The notes under the pieces were generated by a model, which saw only the letters and a program-made list of their open reading frames with translations, had not been told where the DNA came from and searched no databases. Shown in pieces: positions 1-7,422 of a stretch of DNA of 64,000 nt. This stretch comes from Streptomyces phaeochromogenes (GTDB taxonomy: Bacteria > Actinomycetota > Actinomycetes > Streptomycetales > Streptomycetaceae): NCBI RefSeq assembly GCF_001418655.1, contig NZ_LIQZ01000003.1:62001-126000 (forward strand), read 5' to 3'. The first letter of the stretch is position 1. Every line of letters begins with the position of its first letter. Made by a program: the position numbers and the translations under genes.

Positions 1-1096
1 CGAGGATCTCGACGCGTTCGCGCATGCCGGCCAGGCCGTGCCCCGACGCGGGCAGAGTGGGGTGCGGGCCGACCGGGCCGGAGTTGGCCACTTCCACCGA
101 CAGTTGGGTGTCGTCGACGTCCACAGTGGTTTCGACCTCGGCGCCGGGGCCGGCGTGCTTGAGCGCGTTGGTGAGTGCCTCCTGCACAACGCGGGCGGCC
201 GTCACCCGGAGCGTGAGCGGTGCCTCGACCGTGCCGTCGTCGAGGTGGGCGACCACGTGCAGTCCGGCGGTACGGCTGCGCTGGACCGCGTCGGCGATCA
301 TCTGCTCGGGGTCGACGAGGGACTCCTGCTCGGAGGGGTTTCGCAGCACACGCAGCAGGCTGCGCAGATCGACGAGGGCCTGGCCCGCGCTCGTGTGGAT
401 CGCACCCAACGAGTCGACGGCCACCCTCAGGCGCTGTTCGGGATCGGGCGCGTGAGTAGCCGCGTACTGAGCCGTGCCTGCTTGCAGCGCGATCGCGGAC
501 ACGTGGTGTGCCACCAGGTCGTGCAGATCCCCCGCGATCCGGGCCCGCTCGGCCAGCCGGATGGCCTGCATCTCGGCGTCCCGCCGCTGCTCGGCGTCGC
601 GGACCCGCTCCTCGGCGACGGCCGCGGCCAGGCGGACACCGGCGAGGTAACGCCCGAAGGCGACCGGCGCCGCCACCGACAAGGCCAGCGTGACGATCCG
701 CACCAGCCCGTCGACGCCCGTCAGCAACCCACCGTCGTCACTGCCGAACGCCACGAGGATCGTCGCGTACCCGACGAGGTACGCGGCAGCGATCGCGAGC
801 CAGCGGTGCCGGTACGCCACCGCTCCCAGCGCCACCACTCCGGCCAGCGGAGCGACATGGCTGCCCGCGGGAAGAGCGACGTCGCCGGCAAGGGTCAGGA
901 CCACCTCGACCGCGAAGACGATCAGGGGCACATGGCGTACGAGGCCGAGCGCCACGGCCGCCGCCCCGACCAGGACCCACTCCGTGGCCCCGCCGCCGGA
1001 CGGCGCACCGAGGACGATGCTCACCGCCCCGAGCCCGCCCGCGACGGCCACGATCGCGGCGTCGAGCCAGGACCATCGAGCACGGAATCTCTCCAC
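1..1096 (-). CDS. Two-component sensor histidine kinase, DesK/NarL-partner type (C-terminus cut by window edge)
   Basis: This frame runs off the left edge, so it is partial. The GTG at 1096 is chosen because an in-frame TAG lies just upstream and no better start follows. The first 150 or so residues are hydrophobic with several predicted membrane segments (for example IVAVAGGLGAVSIVLG and VALGAVAYRHRWLAIAAAY). Next come a short linker and a HisKA_3 dimerisation box, ERARIAGDLHDLVAHHVS, with the likely phospho-accepting His near residue 192. The ATPase part begins with VVQEALTNALKHAGPG (N box) and reaches GHGLAGMRERVEIL (G box) at the edge. Proteins of this type autophosphorylate and pass phosphate to a LuxR-type response regulator, usually the next gene; that would be left of base 1. 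The signal sensed cannot be told. Confidence 0.9.
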   Translation of the reverse strand, partial: MERFRARWSWLDAAIVAVAGGLGAVSIVLGAPSGGGATEWVLVGAAAVALGLVRHVPLIVFAVEVVLTLAGDVALPAGSHVAPLAGVVALGAVAYRHRWLAIAAAYLVGYATILVAFGSDDGGLLTGVDGLVRIVTLALSVAAPVAFGRYLAGVRLAAAVAEERVRDAEQRRDAEMQAIRLAERARIAGDLHDLVAHHVSAIALQAGTAQYAATHAPDPEQRLRVAVDSLGAIHTSAGQALVDLRSLLRVLRNPSEQESLVDPEQMIADAVQRSRTAGLHVVAHLDDGTVEAPLTLRVTAARVVQEALTNALKHAGPGAEVETTVDVDDTQLSVEVANSGPVGPHPTLPASGHGLAGMRERVEIL

Positions 1097-1276
1097 CTGG
1101 CCAGACTACGGCGGGACGCCGACGGCCCCCTCCTCCGACGGGTCGCCCCGTCTCCTCCTTCTGGCCGCGGATGCGGCCCCTGGCACGAAGCCGGCGGGCG
1201 TGCATCTCCATAGCGTCGATGCCCTGACCACCGTCGCCGCGTGTCTCGCGGCGGCCGTTCACGAAGGGCACGTGAC

Positions 1277-1852
1277 GTGACGTTTTTCGGGGAGTTCCTG
1301 CGCAGTCCGCTGACCGTGGGGGCGGTCGCGCCGAGCAGCGGCGCGCTCGCTCGGGTGGTCACGGCGCCGGTGCCGGGGAACGGCGATCCGGTGGTGGTGG
1401 AGCTGGGCCCGGGTACGGGCGCGTTCACCGGCGCCATTCAGCGCCGTCTCGGCGGCCGGGGCCGTCACATCGCCGTGGAGATCAACGAGCGGTTCGCCGC
1501 GCGGCTGGCGGCCCGGCATCCAGGAGTGGACGTTGCGCTGGCCGACGCCGGGAGCCTCGCCGGAGTGCTCGGCGAGCGTGGCATCGAGCGGGCCGATGTG
1601 ATCGTCAGCGGCCTGCCGTGGGTGGCGTTCGGTGAGAACGAGCGCCGTGACGTTCTCGCGGCGGTGGTGGACGGGCTGTCCGAGTCCGGAGCCTTCACGA
1701 CGTTCGCGTACGTGCATGCCCGCTGGGCGAGTCCGGCACGGCGACTGCTGCGGTCGTTGGAGGCGCGCTTCGACGAGGTCGTGGTGGGCCGGACGGTGTG
1801 GGGCAACCTGCCGCCGGCGCTGGTCTACCACTGCCGTCGTCCGGCCTGGTGA
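1277..1852 (+). CDS. Small SAM-dependent methyltransferase (phospholipid N-methyltransferase / KsgA-like)
   Basis: About 191 residues. The GTG at 1277 is preferred over the GTG at 1241 because GAAGGG (1263-1268) lies eight bases before it and the protein then begins TFFGEFLRSPLTVGAVAPSS, as small family members usually do. The SAM-binding motif I is VVELGPGTGAFTGAI, followed by an acidic residue at the end of strand two (HIAVEINERFAARL) and SGLPWVAFGEN in the motif IV position. This pattern is shared by phospholipid N-methyltransferases and rRNA dimethyladenosine transferases; the short length lacks the rRNA-binding C-terminal domain of KsgA, so a lipid or small-molecule substrate is more likely. 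It is followed 51 bases later by an MMPL transporter on the same strand and may be cotranscribed with it. Confidence 0.8.
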   Translation: MTFFGEFLRSPLTVGAVAPSSGALARVVTAPVPGNGDPVVVELGPGTGAFTGAIQRRLGGRGRHIAVEINERFAARLAARHPGVDVALADAGSLAGVLGERGIERADVIVSGLPWVAFGENERRDVLAAVVDGLSESGAFTTFAYVHARWASPARRLLRSLEARFDEVVVGRTVWGNLPPALVYHCRRPAW

Positions 1853-1903
1853 TCCCCGTTGGTCATGAGAAGTCCTGATGGCACGTCAAGGAGAGGGATT
1901 GTG

Positions 1904-4129
1904 ATGGCAGACATCGACGACCGGAGCCCGGTGGTGGGTCCGTTGGGCCGGCTGGGCCGGTTCGCGTACCGGCGTCGTGGCCGGGTGTTGCTGTTGTGGC
2001 TGGCCGGGCTGGTGGCGGCCGTGGCCCTGTCGGCGGCGTTCGCCGGTGAGTTCACCGCGGACTACTCGGCACCCGGATCGGACTCGAAGAAGGCCCAGCA
2101 GGTGCTGGAACAGCGGTTCCCGAGCCAGTCCAACGCCGTCGTCACCGTCGTGGTGCGGGCGGACGCCGGTGTGCGGGACGAGGGTGTCCGGCGCGAGGTG
2201 ACCGAGCTGCTGGACGAGCTGACGGCGGTGCCGCACGTGGCGGGAGCCAACGATCCGTACGCGACTCCGGGCGCGGTGTCCGACGACGGGCGCACCCTGC
2301 TGGCGAACCTGCGCCTGGACGTGGTGAACGCGACGGACATGCCGGTCGAGGACAGCACCCGGCTGATCGACGTCGCGGAGGAGAGCAGTACGGCCGGGAT
2401 GCGGGTGGCCCTGGGCGGGCAGGCGATCTTCCTGGCAGAAGGCGGCTCGGTCGGGTCGGAGGCGATCGGGCTGGCGGTCGCCGCCCTGATCCTGCTGCTG
2501 ACCTTCGGCAGCGTGGTCGCGGCCGGGCTGCCGCTGCTCGTCGCGGTGGCGGGGCTGGTGGTCAGCAGCGCGTTGACCGGTGTGGTGATCGCGTTCGTCG
2601 ACGCGCCCGAGTGGTCGACGTCGCTCGCGGCCATGCTGGGCATAGGCATCGGCATCGACTACGTCCTGTTGATGGTGACCCGGTTCCGTGAGTGGCGGGC
2701 GGCCGGGCTCGATCCGGAGGCCGCCACGGTGGCCACGCTCGACACGGCGGGGCGCTCGGTCGTGGTCGCCGGTGTCACGGTCGTCGTCAGCCTGCTCGGC
2801 CTGTTCGCCATGGGTCTGTCGTACATGCGTGGCGCGGCGCTGGTGGCGATCGTCGGGGTTCTGGTGGTGCTGGCCGCGAGTGTGACGCTGTTCCCGGCGT
2901 TGCTCGGCTATCTGGGTCGTCACGTAGACCGGTTGCGGTTGCCCGGTCGCCGCCGCGCGGCAGTGGTGAGCGCCGACGGACACATCAAGCCCAGCCGGGC
3001 CTGGCTGCGGTGGAGTGGGCTCGTCCAGCGACACCGGTATGTGGCGGGGGCGGTCGGCCTGGCCGCGATGCTCGCGCTGGCCGTACCGTTCCTGAACGTT
3101 CAGTTCGGCTTTCCGGACGCGGGCAACAACCAGGCCGAGACGACGACCCGGCAGTCGTACGACCTCATCTCCGACGGGTTCGGGATCGGCGCCAACGGGC
3201 CCGTCCGGCTGGCCGTCCAGCTTCCCGACGGCGACGACTCGGTCCTGACCCGGTTGAGTGCCGCAGCCACCGACACACCCGGCGTCGCGTCGGTCGCTCC
3301 CCCGCTGCTCAACCAGGCCGGTGACACCGCCGTCCTGACCGTCACGCCGACCACGGGCCCGCAGGACCAGGCCACGCAGGATCTGGTGCACCGTCTGCGG
3401 GACACCACCGTCCCGGCGGCCGTCGACGGGACGGACGCGACGGTCCTGGTCGGCGGGACCGCGGCGACGTCGATCGACAGCACCACCGATCTGGCGGGCC
3501 GCATCCCCTACCTGATCGCCGGGGTCGTCCTGCTGTCGATGCTGTTGCTGCTCGTCGCGTTCCGCAGCATCGCCGTCGCGGTCAAGGCCGCCGCGATGAA
3601 CCTGCTGTCCGTCGCGGCCTCGTACGGGGTGGTCGCCCTGGTCCTGCAGGGCGGCTGGGCAGGGCAGTTGATCGGCATCGACACCCCCACACCGTTGCCG
3701 CCGTTCGTCACCGTCCTCATGTTCGCGGTGCTGTTCGGGCTGTCCATGGACTACGAGGTCTTCCTCCTCAGCCGGGTGCGCGAATCGTGGATCCGCACCG
3801 GCGACAACGCCCGGGCGGTGACGGAGGGTCTCGCCGGTACCGGCCGGGTCATCACGGCAGCCGCCGCGATCATGATCGCGGTGTTCGTGGCGTTCGTGCC
3901 GAGCCCGGACGTGGTCCTGAAGCTCATCGGTGTCGGCATGGCCGCCGCCATCCTCCTCGACGCGACCGTTGTACGGCTCCTGCTGGTCCCGGCGGCGATG
4001 CACATGCTCGGCCGGTTCAACTGGTGGATCCCGCGCCGACTCGACCGCAAATTGCCGCAGTTGCACGTCGAGGGCCACCCGGAGCACCACGCCAAGGCCC
4101 CGTCCGGCCCAGCGCCTGTACGCGTCTGA
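1904..4129 (+). CDS. MMPL/RND-family membrane transporter
   Basis: About 741 residues. A strong ribosome site (AAGGAGAGGG, 1887-1896) allows GTG at 1901 or ATG at 1904; ATG is annotated. The protein has the MmpL/ActII-3 layout: one N-terminal membrane helix (VLLLWLAGLVAAVALSAAFA), a periplasmic loop, five more helices with MLGIGIGIDYVLLMVTRFREW, then a repeat of the same plan ending in LFGLSMDYEVFLLSRVRE and ITAAAAIMIAVFVAF. The paired acidic residue plus Tyr in the IDY and MDY motifs match the proton-relay positions known in the family. Such proteins export lipids, pigments or antibiotics using the proton gradient. The substrate is unknown; the methyltransferase just upstream could act on the same molecule. 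Downstream is a perfect stem-loop at 4153-4186. Confidence 0.92.
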   Translation: MADIDDRSPVVGPLGRLGRFAYRRRGRVLLLWLAGLVAAVALSAAFAGEFTADYSAPGSDSKKAQQVLEQRFPSQSNAVVTVVVRADAGVRDEGVRREVTELLDELTAVPHVAGANDPYATPGAVSDDGRTLLANLRLDVVNATDMPVEDSTRLIDVAEESSTAGMRVALGGQAIFLAEGGSVGSEAIGLAVAALILLLTFGSVVAAGLPLLVAVAGLVVSSALTGVVIAFVDAPEWSTSLAAMLGIGIGIDYVLLMVTRFREWRAAGLDPEAATVATLDTAGRSVVVAGVTVVVSLLGLFAMGLSYMRGAALVAIVGVLVVLAASVTLFPALLGYLGRHVDRLRLPGRRRAAVVSADGHIKPSRAWLRWSGLVQRHRYVAGAVGLAAMLALAVPFLNVQFGFPDAGNNQAETTTRQSYDLISDGFGIGANGPVRLAVQLPDGDDSVLTRLSAAATDTPGVASVAPPLLNQAGDTAVLTVTPTTGPQDQATQDLVHRLRDTTVPAAVDGTDATVLVGGTAATSIDSTTDLAGRIPYLIAGVVLLSMLLLLVAFRSIAVAVKAAAMNLLSVAASYGVVALVLQGGWAGQLIGIDTPTPLPPFVTVLMFAVLFGLSMDYEVFLLSRVRESWIRTGDNARAVTEGLAGTGRVITAAAAIMIAVFVAFVPSPDVVLKLIGVGMAAAILLDATVVRLLLVPAAMHMLGRFNWWIPRRLDRKLPQLHVEGHPEHHAKAPSGPAPVRV

Positions 4130-4152
4130 CCCGCCCCGCGGCAATGAGACAC

Positions 4153-4186
4153 CCGGTCGGCCATCACACGTCTGGTGGCCGACCGG
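4153..4186. terminator. Perfect stem-loop between the MMPL and reductase genes
   Basis: CCGGTCGGCCA (4153-4163) pairs fully with TGGCCGACCGG (4176-4186) around a 12-base loop, starting 24 bases after the MMPL stop. There is no T-run, as is common for streptomycete terminators. It is either the MMPL terminator or a leader structure in front of the 31-codon ORF. Confidence 0.6.
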
Positions 4187-4214
4187 TCAGCACCAGCAGG
4201 AAAGGACCGAAATC

Positions 4215-4310
4215 ATGACAGTGCAAAGAGCCAGGCAGGTCACCATGTCGCCGACCGCGGCGGGAACCACGTTCGGCCGCCTCGGCCGACCGACGGAGGA
4301 GGAGCAGTGA
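4215..4310 (+). CDS. 31-residue leader peptide ORF, translationally coupled to the downstream reductase
   Basis: An ATG at 4215 opens a 31-codon frame ending in TGA at 4308-4310, which overlaps the GTG of the next gene as GTGA. A good ribosome site (GGAAAGGACC, 4199-4207) lies seven bases before the ATG. The deduced peptide begins MTVQRARQVTMSP and ends GRLGRPTEEEQ; it is basic at the N-terminus and acidic at the C-terminus with no signal sequence. The GGAGGAGGAG that serves the next gene is read as the last Glu codons of this ORF, so ribosomes finishing it would restart on the reductase. It could be a coupling leader or a real small protein. I recognise no family. Confidence 0.5.
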   Translation: MTVQRARQVTMSPTAAGTTFGRLGRPTEEEQ

Positions 4311-5326
4311 CGGAGAAGGTGCTGGTCACTGGCGGCACGGGGTACGTCGCCGGCTGGGTCATCGTCGGGCTGCTCGAGCGCGGCTACGAGGTCCGCACGA
4401 CGGTGCGCAGCCCCGCCAAGGAGAAGGCGGTCCGCGACGCGGTGTCGACCGTGACGGCTCCGGGCGACCGGCTGAGCTTCGCCGTCGCCGACCTCACCTC
4501 CGATGAGGGGTGGGATGCCGCGGTGGCGGGTGTCGACCATGTGCTGCACGTGGCCTCCCCGCTGGGGGACGAGAACACGCGCGACGCCGAGGCGCTCATC
4601 GTCCCGGCCCGGGACGGTGCTCTGCGCGTGCTGCGGGCGGCGACGGCGGCCGGTGTGAAGCGGGTCGTGATGACGTCCGCGGCGAACGCCGCCAGCCCGT
4701 CCTCCTACACGGAGGAGGGCGTGACCGACGAGACGTTGTGGACCGACCCGGACGATCCGACGTTGATCCCCTACCGCAGGTCCAAGACGGTTGCCGAGAA
4801 GGCGGCCTGGGACTTCGTCGCCGACCACGAGGGCACGACCGCGCTGACGACGATTCTGCCCGGCGCCGTGTTCGGCCCGATCCTCACCACCCGCAACCTC
4901 GGATCGGTCCGGATCATCCAGCGCATGGTGGCGGGGAAGATGCCGGGCACGCCACGGATCGGGCTGGAGATCGTCGACGTCCGCGACCTCGCGGACATCC
5001 ACATCCGTGCGATGACCTCACCGGAAGCCGCGGGACAACGGTTCCTGGCCACGGGAGAGTTCACCTGGATGCGGGAGGTGGCTCAGGCGCTTCGGACCGG
5101 GCTCGGTCCGGCCGGGGCCAAGGTGCCCACGCGTCAACTGCCCGACTTCGTAGTGCGTTTCGCGTCACTGCTCGACCGGCCGCTTCGGGCGATCACCGTC
5201 TCGCTCGGGCGCCGCAACCGCCACAGCACGGAGAAGGCGAAGCGCGTCCTGGGCTGGCAGCCCCGGCCGGCGGCCGAGACCGTTGTCGCCTGCGCGAGGA
5301 GCCTCATCGACTGGAGGGTCGTCTAG
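4307..5326 (+). CDS. NAD(P)-dependent epimerase/dihydroflavonol-4-reductase-like extended SDR
   Basis: 339 residues. The GTG at 4307 is preceded by GGAGGAGGAG and overlaps the stop of the 31-codon ORF. The N-terminus VLVTGGTGYVAGWVIVGLLERGYEVRTTVRS is the extended-SDR cofactor motif (TGxxGxxG) with basic residues that favour NADPH. The family active site follows as RVVMTSAANAAS with YRRSKTVAEKAAWDF (YxxxK), then the usual LTTILPGAVFGP and IVDVRDLADIHIRAM. This pattern is that of dihydroflavonol reductase-like aldehyde or ketone reductases, which reduce a carbonyl on a small molecule; the substrate is unknown. No relation to the neighbouring exporter is proven, although the same-strand spacing allows a joint transcript through the stem-loop at 4153. 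Confidence 0.85.
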   Translation: MTEKVLVTGGTGYVAGWVIVGLLERGYEVRTTVRSPAKEKAVRDAVSTVTAPGDRLSFAVADLTSDEGWDAAVAGVDHVLHVASPLGDENTRDAEALIVPARDGALRVLRAATAAGVKRVVMTSAANAASPSSYTEEGVTDETLWTDPDDPTLIPYRRSKTVAEKAAWDFVADHEGTTALTTILPGAVFGPILTTRNLGSVRIIQRMVAGKMPGTPRIGLEIVDVRDLADIHIRAMTSPEAAGQRFLATGEFTWMREVAQALRTGLGPAGAKVPTRQLPDFVVRFASLLDRPLRAITVSLGRRNRHSTEKAKRVLGWQPRPAAETVVACARSLIDWRVV

Positions 5327-5389
5327 GGCCGGCTCAGGCCCGGGCCCGGCATCAGGCCCGGCATCGGCGGGTCAAGAGCCGGCGTTCTG

Positions 5390-5770
5390 TTGCACCGCGC
5401 CCATCGTCAGGTCGGTGAGCCGGTCGAGGTCGAAGCCTGGCGGACCATCACCTACGCCTTCTTCATCGGACTCTTCGCCCTGCTCGCGGCCAGGCCTCGC
5501 CAAGCGGCGGGCATCTGGGAACTGGCGCTCGCAGGCAAGACAGCCCTCGTCGTGTTCGCCGTGATAGTCGGTGACATCCCCGAGGCCCGGTTGGCCGGCA
5601 TGGTCGACTTCGCCCTTGTCGTGGTCGTCGCTCTGGCCTGCGTACTGACCCGGGGCTGGCTGGCCTGGCAACCCGGCACCACCGACCCGACCCGAGGAGA
5701 CACAGCTCTTGCCTCCGGAGACCGGACGTCGTCGCCCGCGCCGGACCTTCGACCTCCGGTCGCCGGATAG
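5390..5770 (+). CDS. Small membrane protein, probably N-terminally truncated
   Basis: The frame from TTG 5390 has no convincing ribosome site. Its middle reads as three membrane segments: TITYAFFIGLFALLAAR, ELALAGKTALVVFAVIVGD and MVDFALVVVVALACVL. The hydrophilic tail is rich in Pro, Thr and Asp. Codon bias is consistent with coding. Proteins of this appearance usually carry another membrane helix before the first one seen here, so the 5' end may be lost, or the true start may be an unrecognised upstream codon in the repetitive stretch at 5337-5389 (cccggcatc repeats). I recognise no function. A perfect hairpin follows at 5793-5821. Confidence 0.35.
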   Translation: MHRAHRQVGEPVEVEAWRTITYAFFIGLFALLAARPRQAAGIWELALAGKTALVVFAVIVGDIPEARLAGMVDFALVVVVALACVLTRGWLAWQPGTTDPTRGDTALASGDRTSSPAPDLRPPVAG

Positions 5771-5792
5771 GTCCTCAACCGCCTTGGCCCTT

Positions 5793-5821
5793 GGGGCCCG
5801 TGAGAAGGAGACACGGGCCCC
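5793..5821. terminator. Bidirectional hairpin terminator
   Basis: GGGGCCCGTG (5793-5802) pairs with CACGGGCCCC (5812-5821) across a nine-base loop. It lies between two convergent genes (5390-5770 plus, 5837-6310 minus), where a shared terminator is expected. Confidence 0.75.
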
Positions 5822-5836
5822 AGTCGGCCACCCTCG

Positions 5837-6310
5837 TTACCCGAACTGCCCGGGCTGGTAGTCCCCTGCGGGCTGCTGGACCATGACGTTCAGGCGGTTG
5901 AAGGCGTTGATGATGGCGATGATCGACACCAGAGAGGCGAGCTGCTCCTCGTCGTAGTACTTGGCGGCGTTCGCCCAGGCCTCGTCCGTGACCCCACCGG
6001 CCGCGTCGGCGATGCGGGTGCCCTGTTCCGTCAGTTCCAGGGCCGCGCGCTCGGCGTCGGTGAACACCGTGGCCTCACGCCAGGCCGCGACCAGGTTGAG
6101 GCGCACCGAGGTCTCCCCCGCGTGGGCCGCGTCCTTGGTGTGCATGTCGGTGCAGAAGCCGCAGCCGTTGATCTGGCTGGCCCGGAGCCTGACCAGCTCC
6201 TGGGTCGCGGCCGGCACTGTCGACTCCCCCAACACCTTGCCCGCCGTGACGATGTGCTTCAGGGACTTGACTGCGAGCGGGATCTCGAAAAGGTTCAAAC
6301 GGGCTTCCAT
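5837..6310 (-). CDS. Carboxymuconolactone decarboxylase / AhpD-like protein
   Basis: 157 residues from the ATG at 6310, which is preceded by GGCAAGGAG. The CMD fold signature is VRLRASQINGCGFCTDMHTKDA, giving Cys50-x-x-Cys53 and His57, the AhpD-type redox pair and proton relay. The C-terminal half (SIIAIINAFNRLNVM) is typical of the alkylhydroperoxidase-like subgroup. Such proteins reduce peroxides or act on small reactive compounds; a decarboxylase role is unlikely for the CxxC subgroup. It is a single gene, divergent from the VOC gene at 6452, with an ECF41-type promoter directly upstream (6349-6375). CMD-family genes are the classic targets of ECF41 sigma factors, so regulation by such a factor elsewhere in the genome is the best inference. 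Confidence 0.9.
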   Translation of the reverse strand: MEARLNLFEIPLAVKSLKHIVTAGKVLGESTVPAATQELVRLRASQINGCGFCTDMHTKDAAHAGETSVRLNLVAAWREATVFTDAERAALELTEQGTRIADAAGGVTDEAWANAAKYYDEEQLASLVSIIAIINAFNRLNVMVQQPAGDYQPGQFG

Positions 6311-6348
6311 GATGCACTCCTTGCCGTTGCTGGCGGATACACCTCTAC

Positions 6349-6375
6349 GACGGGCCGGCCCGGCGAGATGTGACA
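6349..6375 (-). promoter_or_regulatory. ECF41-type sigma promoter (TGTCACA-N16-CGTC)
   Basis: On the minus strand TGTCACA (6375-6369) is followed after exactly 16 bases by CGTC (6352-6349), the published ECF41 consensus as I recall it. A start site about ten bases later would leave a leader of about 30 bases before the CMD start at 6310. The -35 element also sits in the short palindrome GATGTGACATC (6367-6377). Confidence 0.65.
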
Positions 6376-6451
6376 TCGCCGAATGTGACGCGCGTCTCAG
6401 TAGGGGAGAATCGGGAGCACGTCCACTCTCGCCCGTCAGCAGGAGTCGCCC

Positions 6452-6799
6452 ATGTCCATCCGCCGAGTCATGCCCGACATCCGATCGGACGCCATGGAGG
6501 AGAGCCGCGACTTCTACGGCCTCCTGGGCTTCGAGGAGGTCATGAACCTGGGCTGGGTCATGACGCTCGCCTCCCCTTCCAACCCCACGGCGCAGGTCAC
6601 CTTCATGAGCCAGGACAAGAGCGCGCCCGTCGTGCCCGACATGAGTGTCGAGGTGGACGACGTGGATGCGGTCCATGCGGCGATGCGGGAGAGCGGCGCG
6701 GAGATCGTGCACCCGTTGCAGGACGAGGAGTGGGGAGTACGCCGGTTCTTCGTCCGTGACCCCAACGGCAAGGTGGTCAATGTGCTGAGCCACCAATGA
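6452..6799 (+). CDS. VOC (glyoxalase/bleomycin-resistance fold) protein
   Basis: 115 residues, ATG at 6452 after GCAGGAG. The chain shows the two beta-alpha-beta-beta-beta halves of a VOC domain: PDIRSDAMEESRDFYGLLGF at the start and DVDAVHAAMRESGAEIVHPL to RRFFVRDPNGKVVNVL at the end. The final RDPNGxxxNV segment is a family hallmark. Members bind metals or sequester drugs; here the expected N-terminal His ligand is replaced by an Asp, so a binding role is as likely as catalysis. It is divergent from the CMD gene and convergent with the SRPBCC gene 21 bases downstream. Confidence 0.85.
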   Translation: MSIRRVMPDIRSDAMEESRDFYGLLGFEEVMNLGWVMTLASPSNPTAQVTFMSQDKSAPVVPDMSVEVDDVDAVHAAMRESGAEIVHPLQDEEWGVRRFFVRDPNGKVVNVLSHQ

Positions 6800-6819
6800 C
6801 ACCATCCAGTGCCCCAGCG

Positions 6820-7329
6820 TCAGGACTGAGTGGCCGTTTCGAGCTCCCGCTTCAAGTTGCTCAGGGTCCTGTCGATGTTGCGCACCTGGAAGTCCGCGAA
6901 CGTGTGGCCTCCGGTGGCCACGCGGTCGAACACGTTGGTCACGAAGGTCGGCCAGGAGCGTCGGTCGTCGGTCCAGGTCTCGGTCACCCGCGTGCCATCG
7001 CCGTCCTGCTCGAAGCGGTACTCCCAGGTGGCGATCGGGGCTCTCAGGCGGGGGCGGTTGAGCCCGATGGCGTGCACCCGGAAGGCGAAACGGCTGCCCG
7101 GCTCTGCCGCCGTCACCGTGCATCGGGTCACCCAGCGGAAGGCGCCACGCTTGTTGCGCCCTTCGAAAGTCACCCCGAGTGAAGCCGATTCATCGGGCGC
7201 CGACACCGTCGCACCGAGGTTCTCCGGGCTCCAGCGCCCCATCAGGGCAGGGCGGCTGATCGCGTCGTACGCGACAGCCGGTGGCACCTCTATGAGGACG
7301 CTGCGGGACACGGTGAACGTACGGGCCAC
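6820..7329 (-). CDS. SRPBCC/START-fold ligand-binding protein
   Basis: 169 residues from the GTG at 7329, with AAAAGGAG ten bases upstream. The start TFTVSRSVLIEVPPAVAYDAISRPALMGRWSPE is the usual opening of SRPBCC (polyketide cyclase 2-like) proteins, followed by strands with WEYRFEQDGDGTRVTETWTDDR and a long C-terminal helix containing FVTNVFDRVATGGHTFADFQVRNIDRTL that closes the hydrophobic pocket. Family members bind lipids or aromatic ligands; no catalytic residues can be assigned. A possible operator (TTAC...GTAA, 7357-7370) sits 28 bases before the start, which suggests control by a TetR- or HxlR-type regulator that is not adjacent. Confidence 0.85.
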   Translation of the reverse strand: MARTFTVSRSVLIEVPPAVAYDAISRPALMGRWSPENLGATVSAPDESASLGVTFEGRNKRGAFRWVTRCTVTAAEPGSRFAFRVHAIGLNRPRLRAPIATWEYRFEQDGDGTRVTETWTDDRRSWPTFVTNVFDRVATGGHTFADFQVRNIDRTLSNLKRELETATQS

Positions 7330-7356
7330 GATGGACTCCTTTTCCCGGCACACTAA

Positions 7357-7370
7357 TTACTCGCCGGTAA
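7357..7370. promoter_or_regulatory. Candidate operator TTACTCGCCGGTAA
   Basis: An imperfect inverted repeat (TTAC and GTAA arms around a GC-rich centre) lies upstream of the SRPBCC gene at the position of a core promoter. AT-containing arms stand out in this GC-rich DNA. No regulator gene is beside it. Confidence 0.35.
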
Positions 7371-7422
7371 CCATCATGGCACAGGCTTCCACAACGGAGG
7401 GTGACGCCTATGAACTGGACTT

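Noticed and set aside
1886-4144. 752-codon open frame on the minus strand opposite the MMPL gene
   Set aside because: It has the Arg/Gln/His-rich composition of antisense frames in GC-rich DNA, no domain, and the plus strand encodes a clear transporter.
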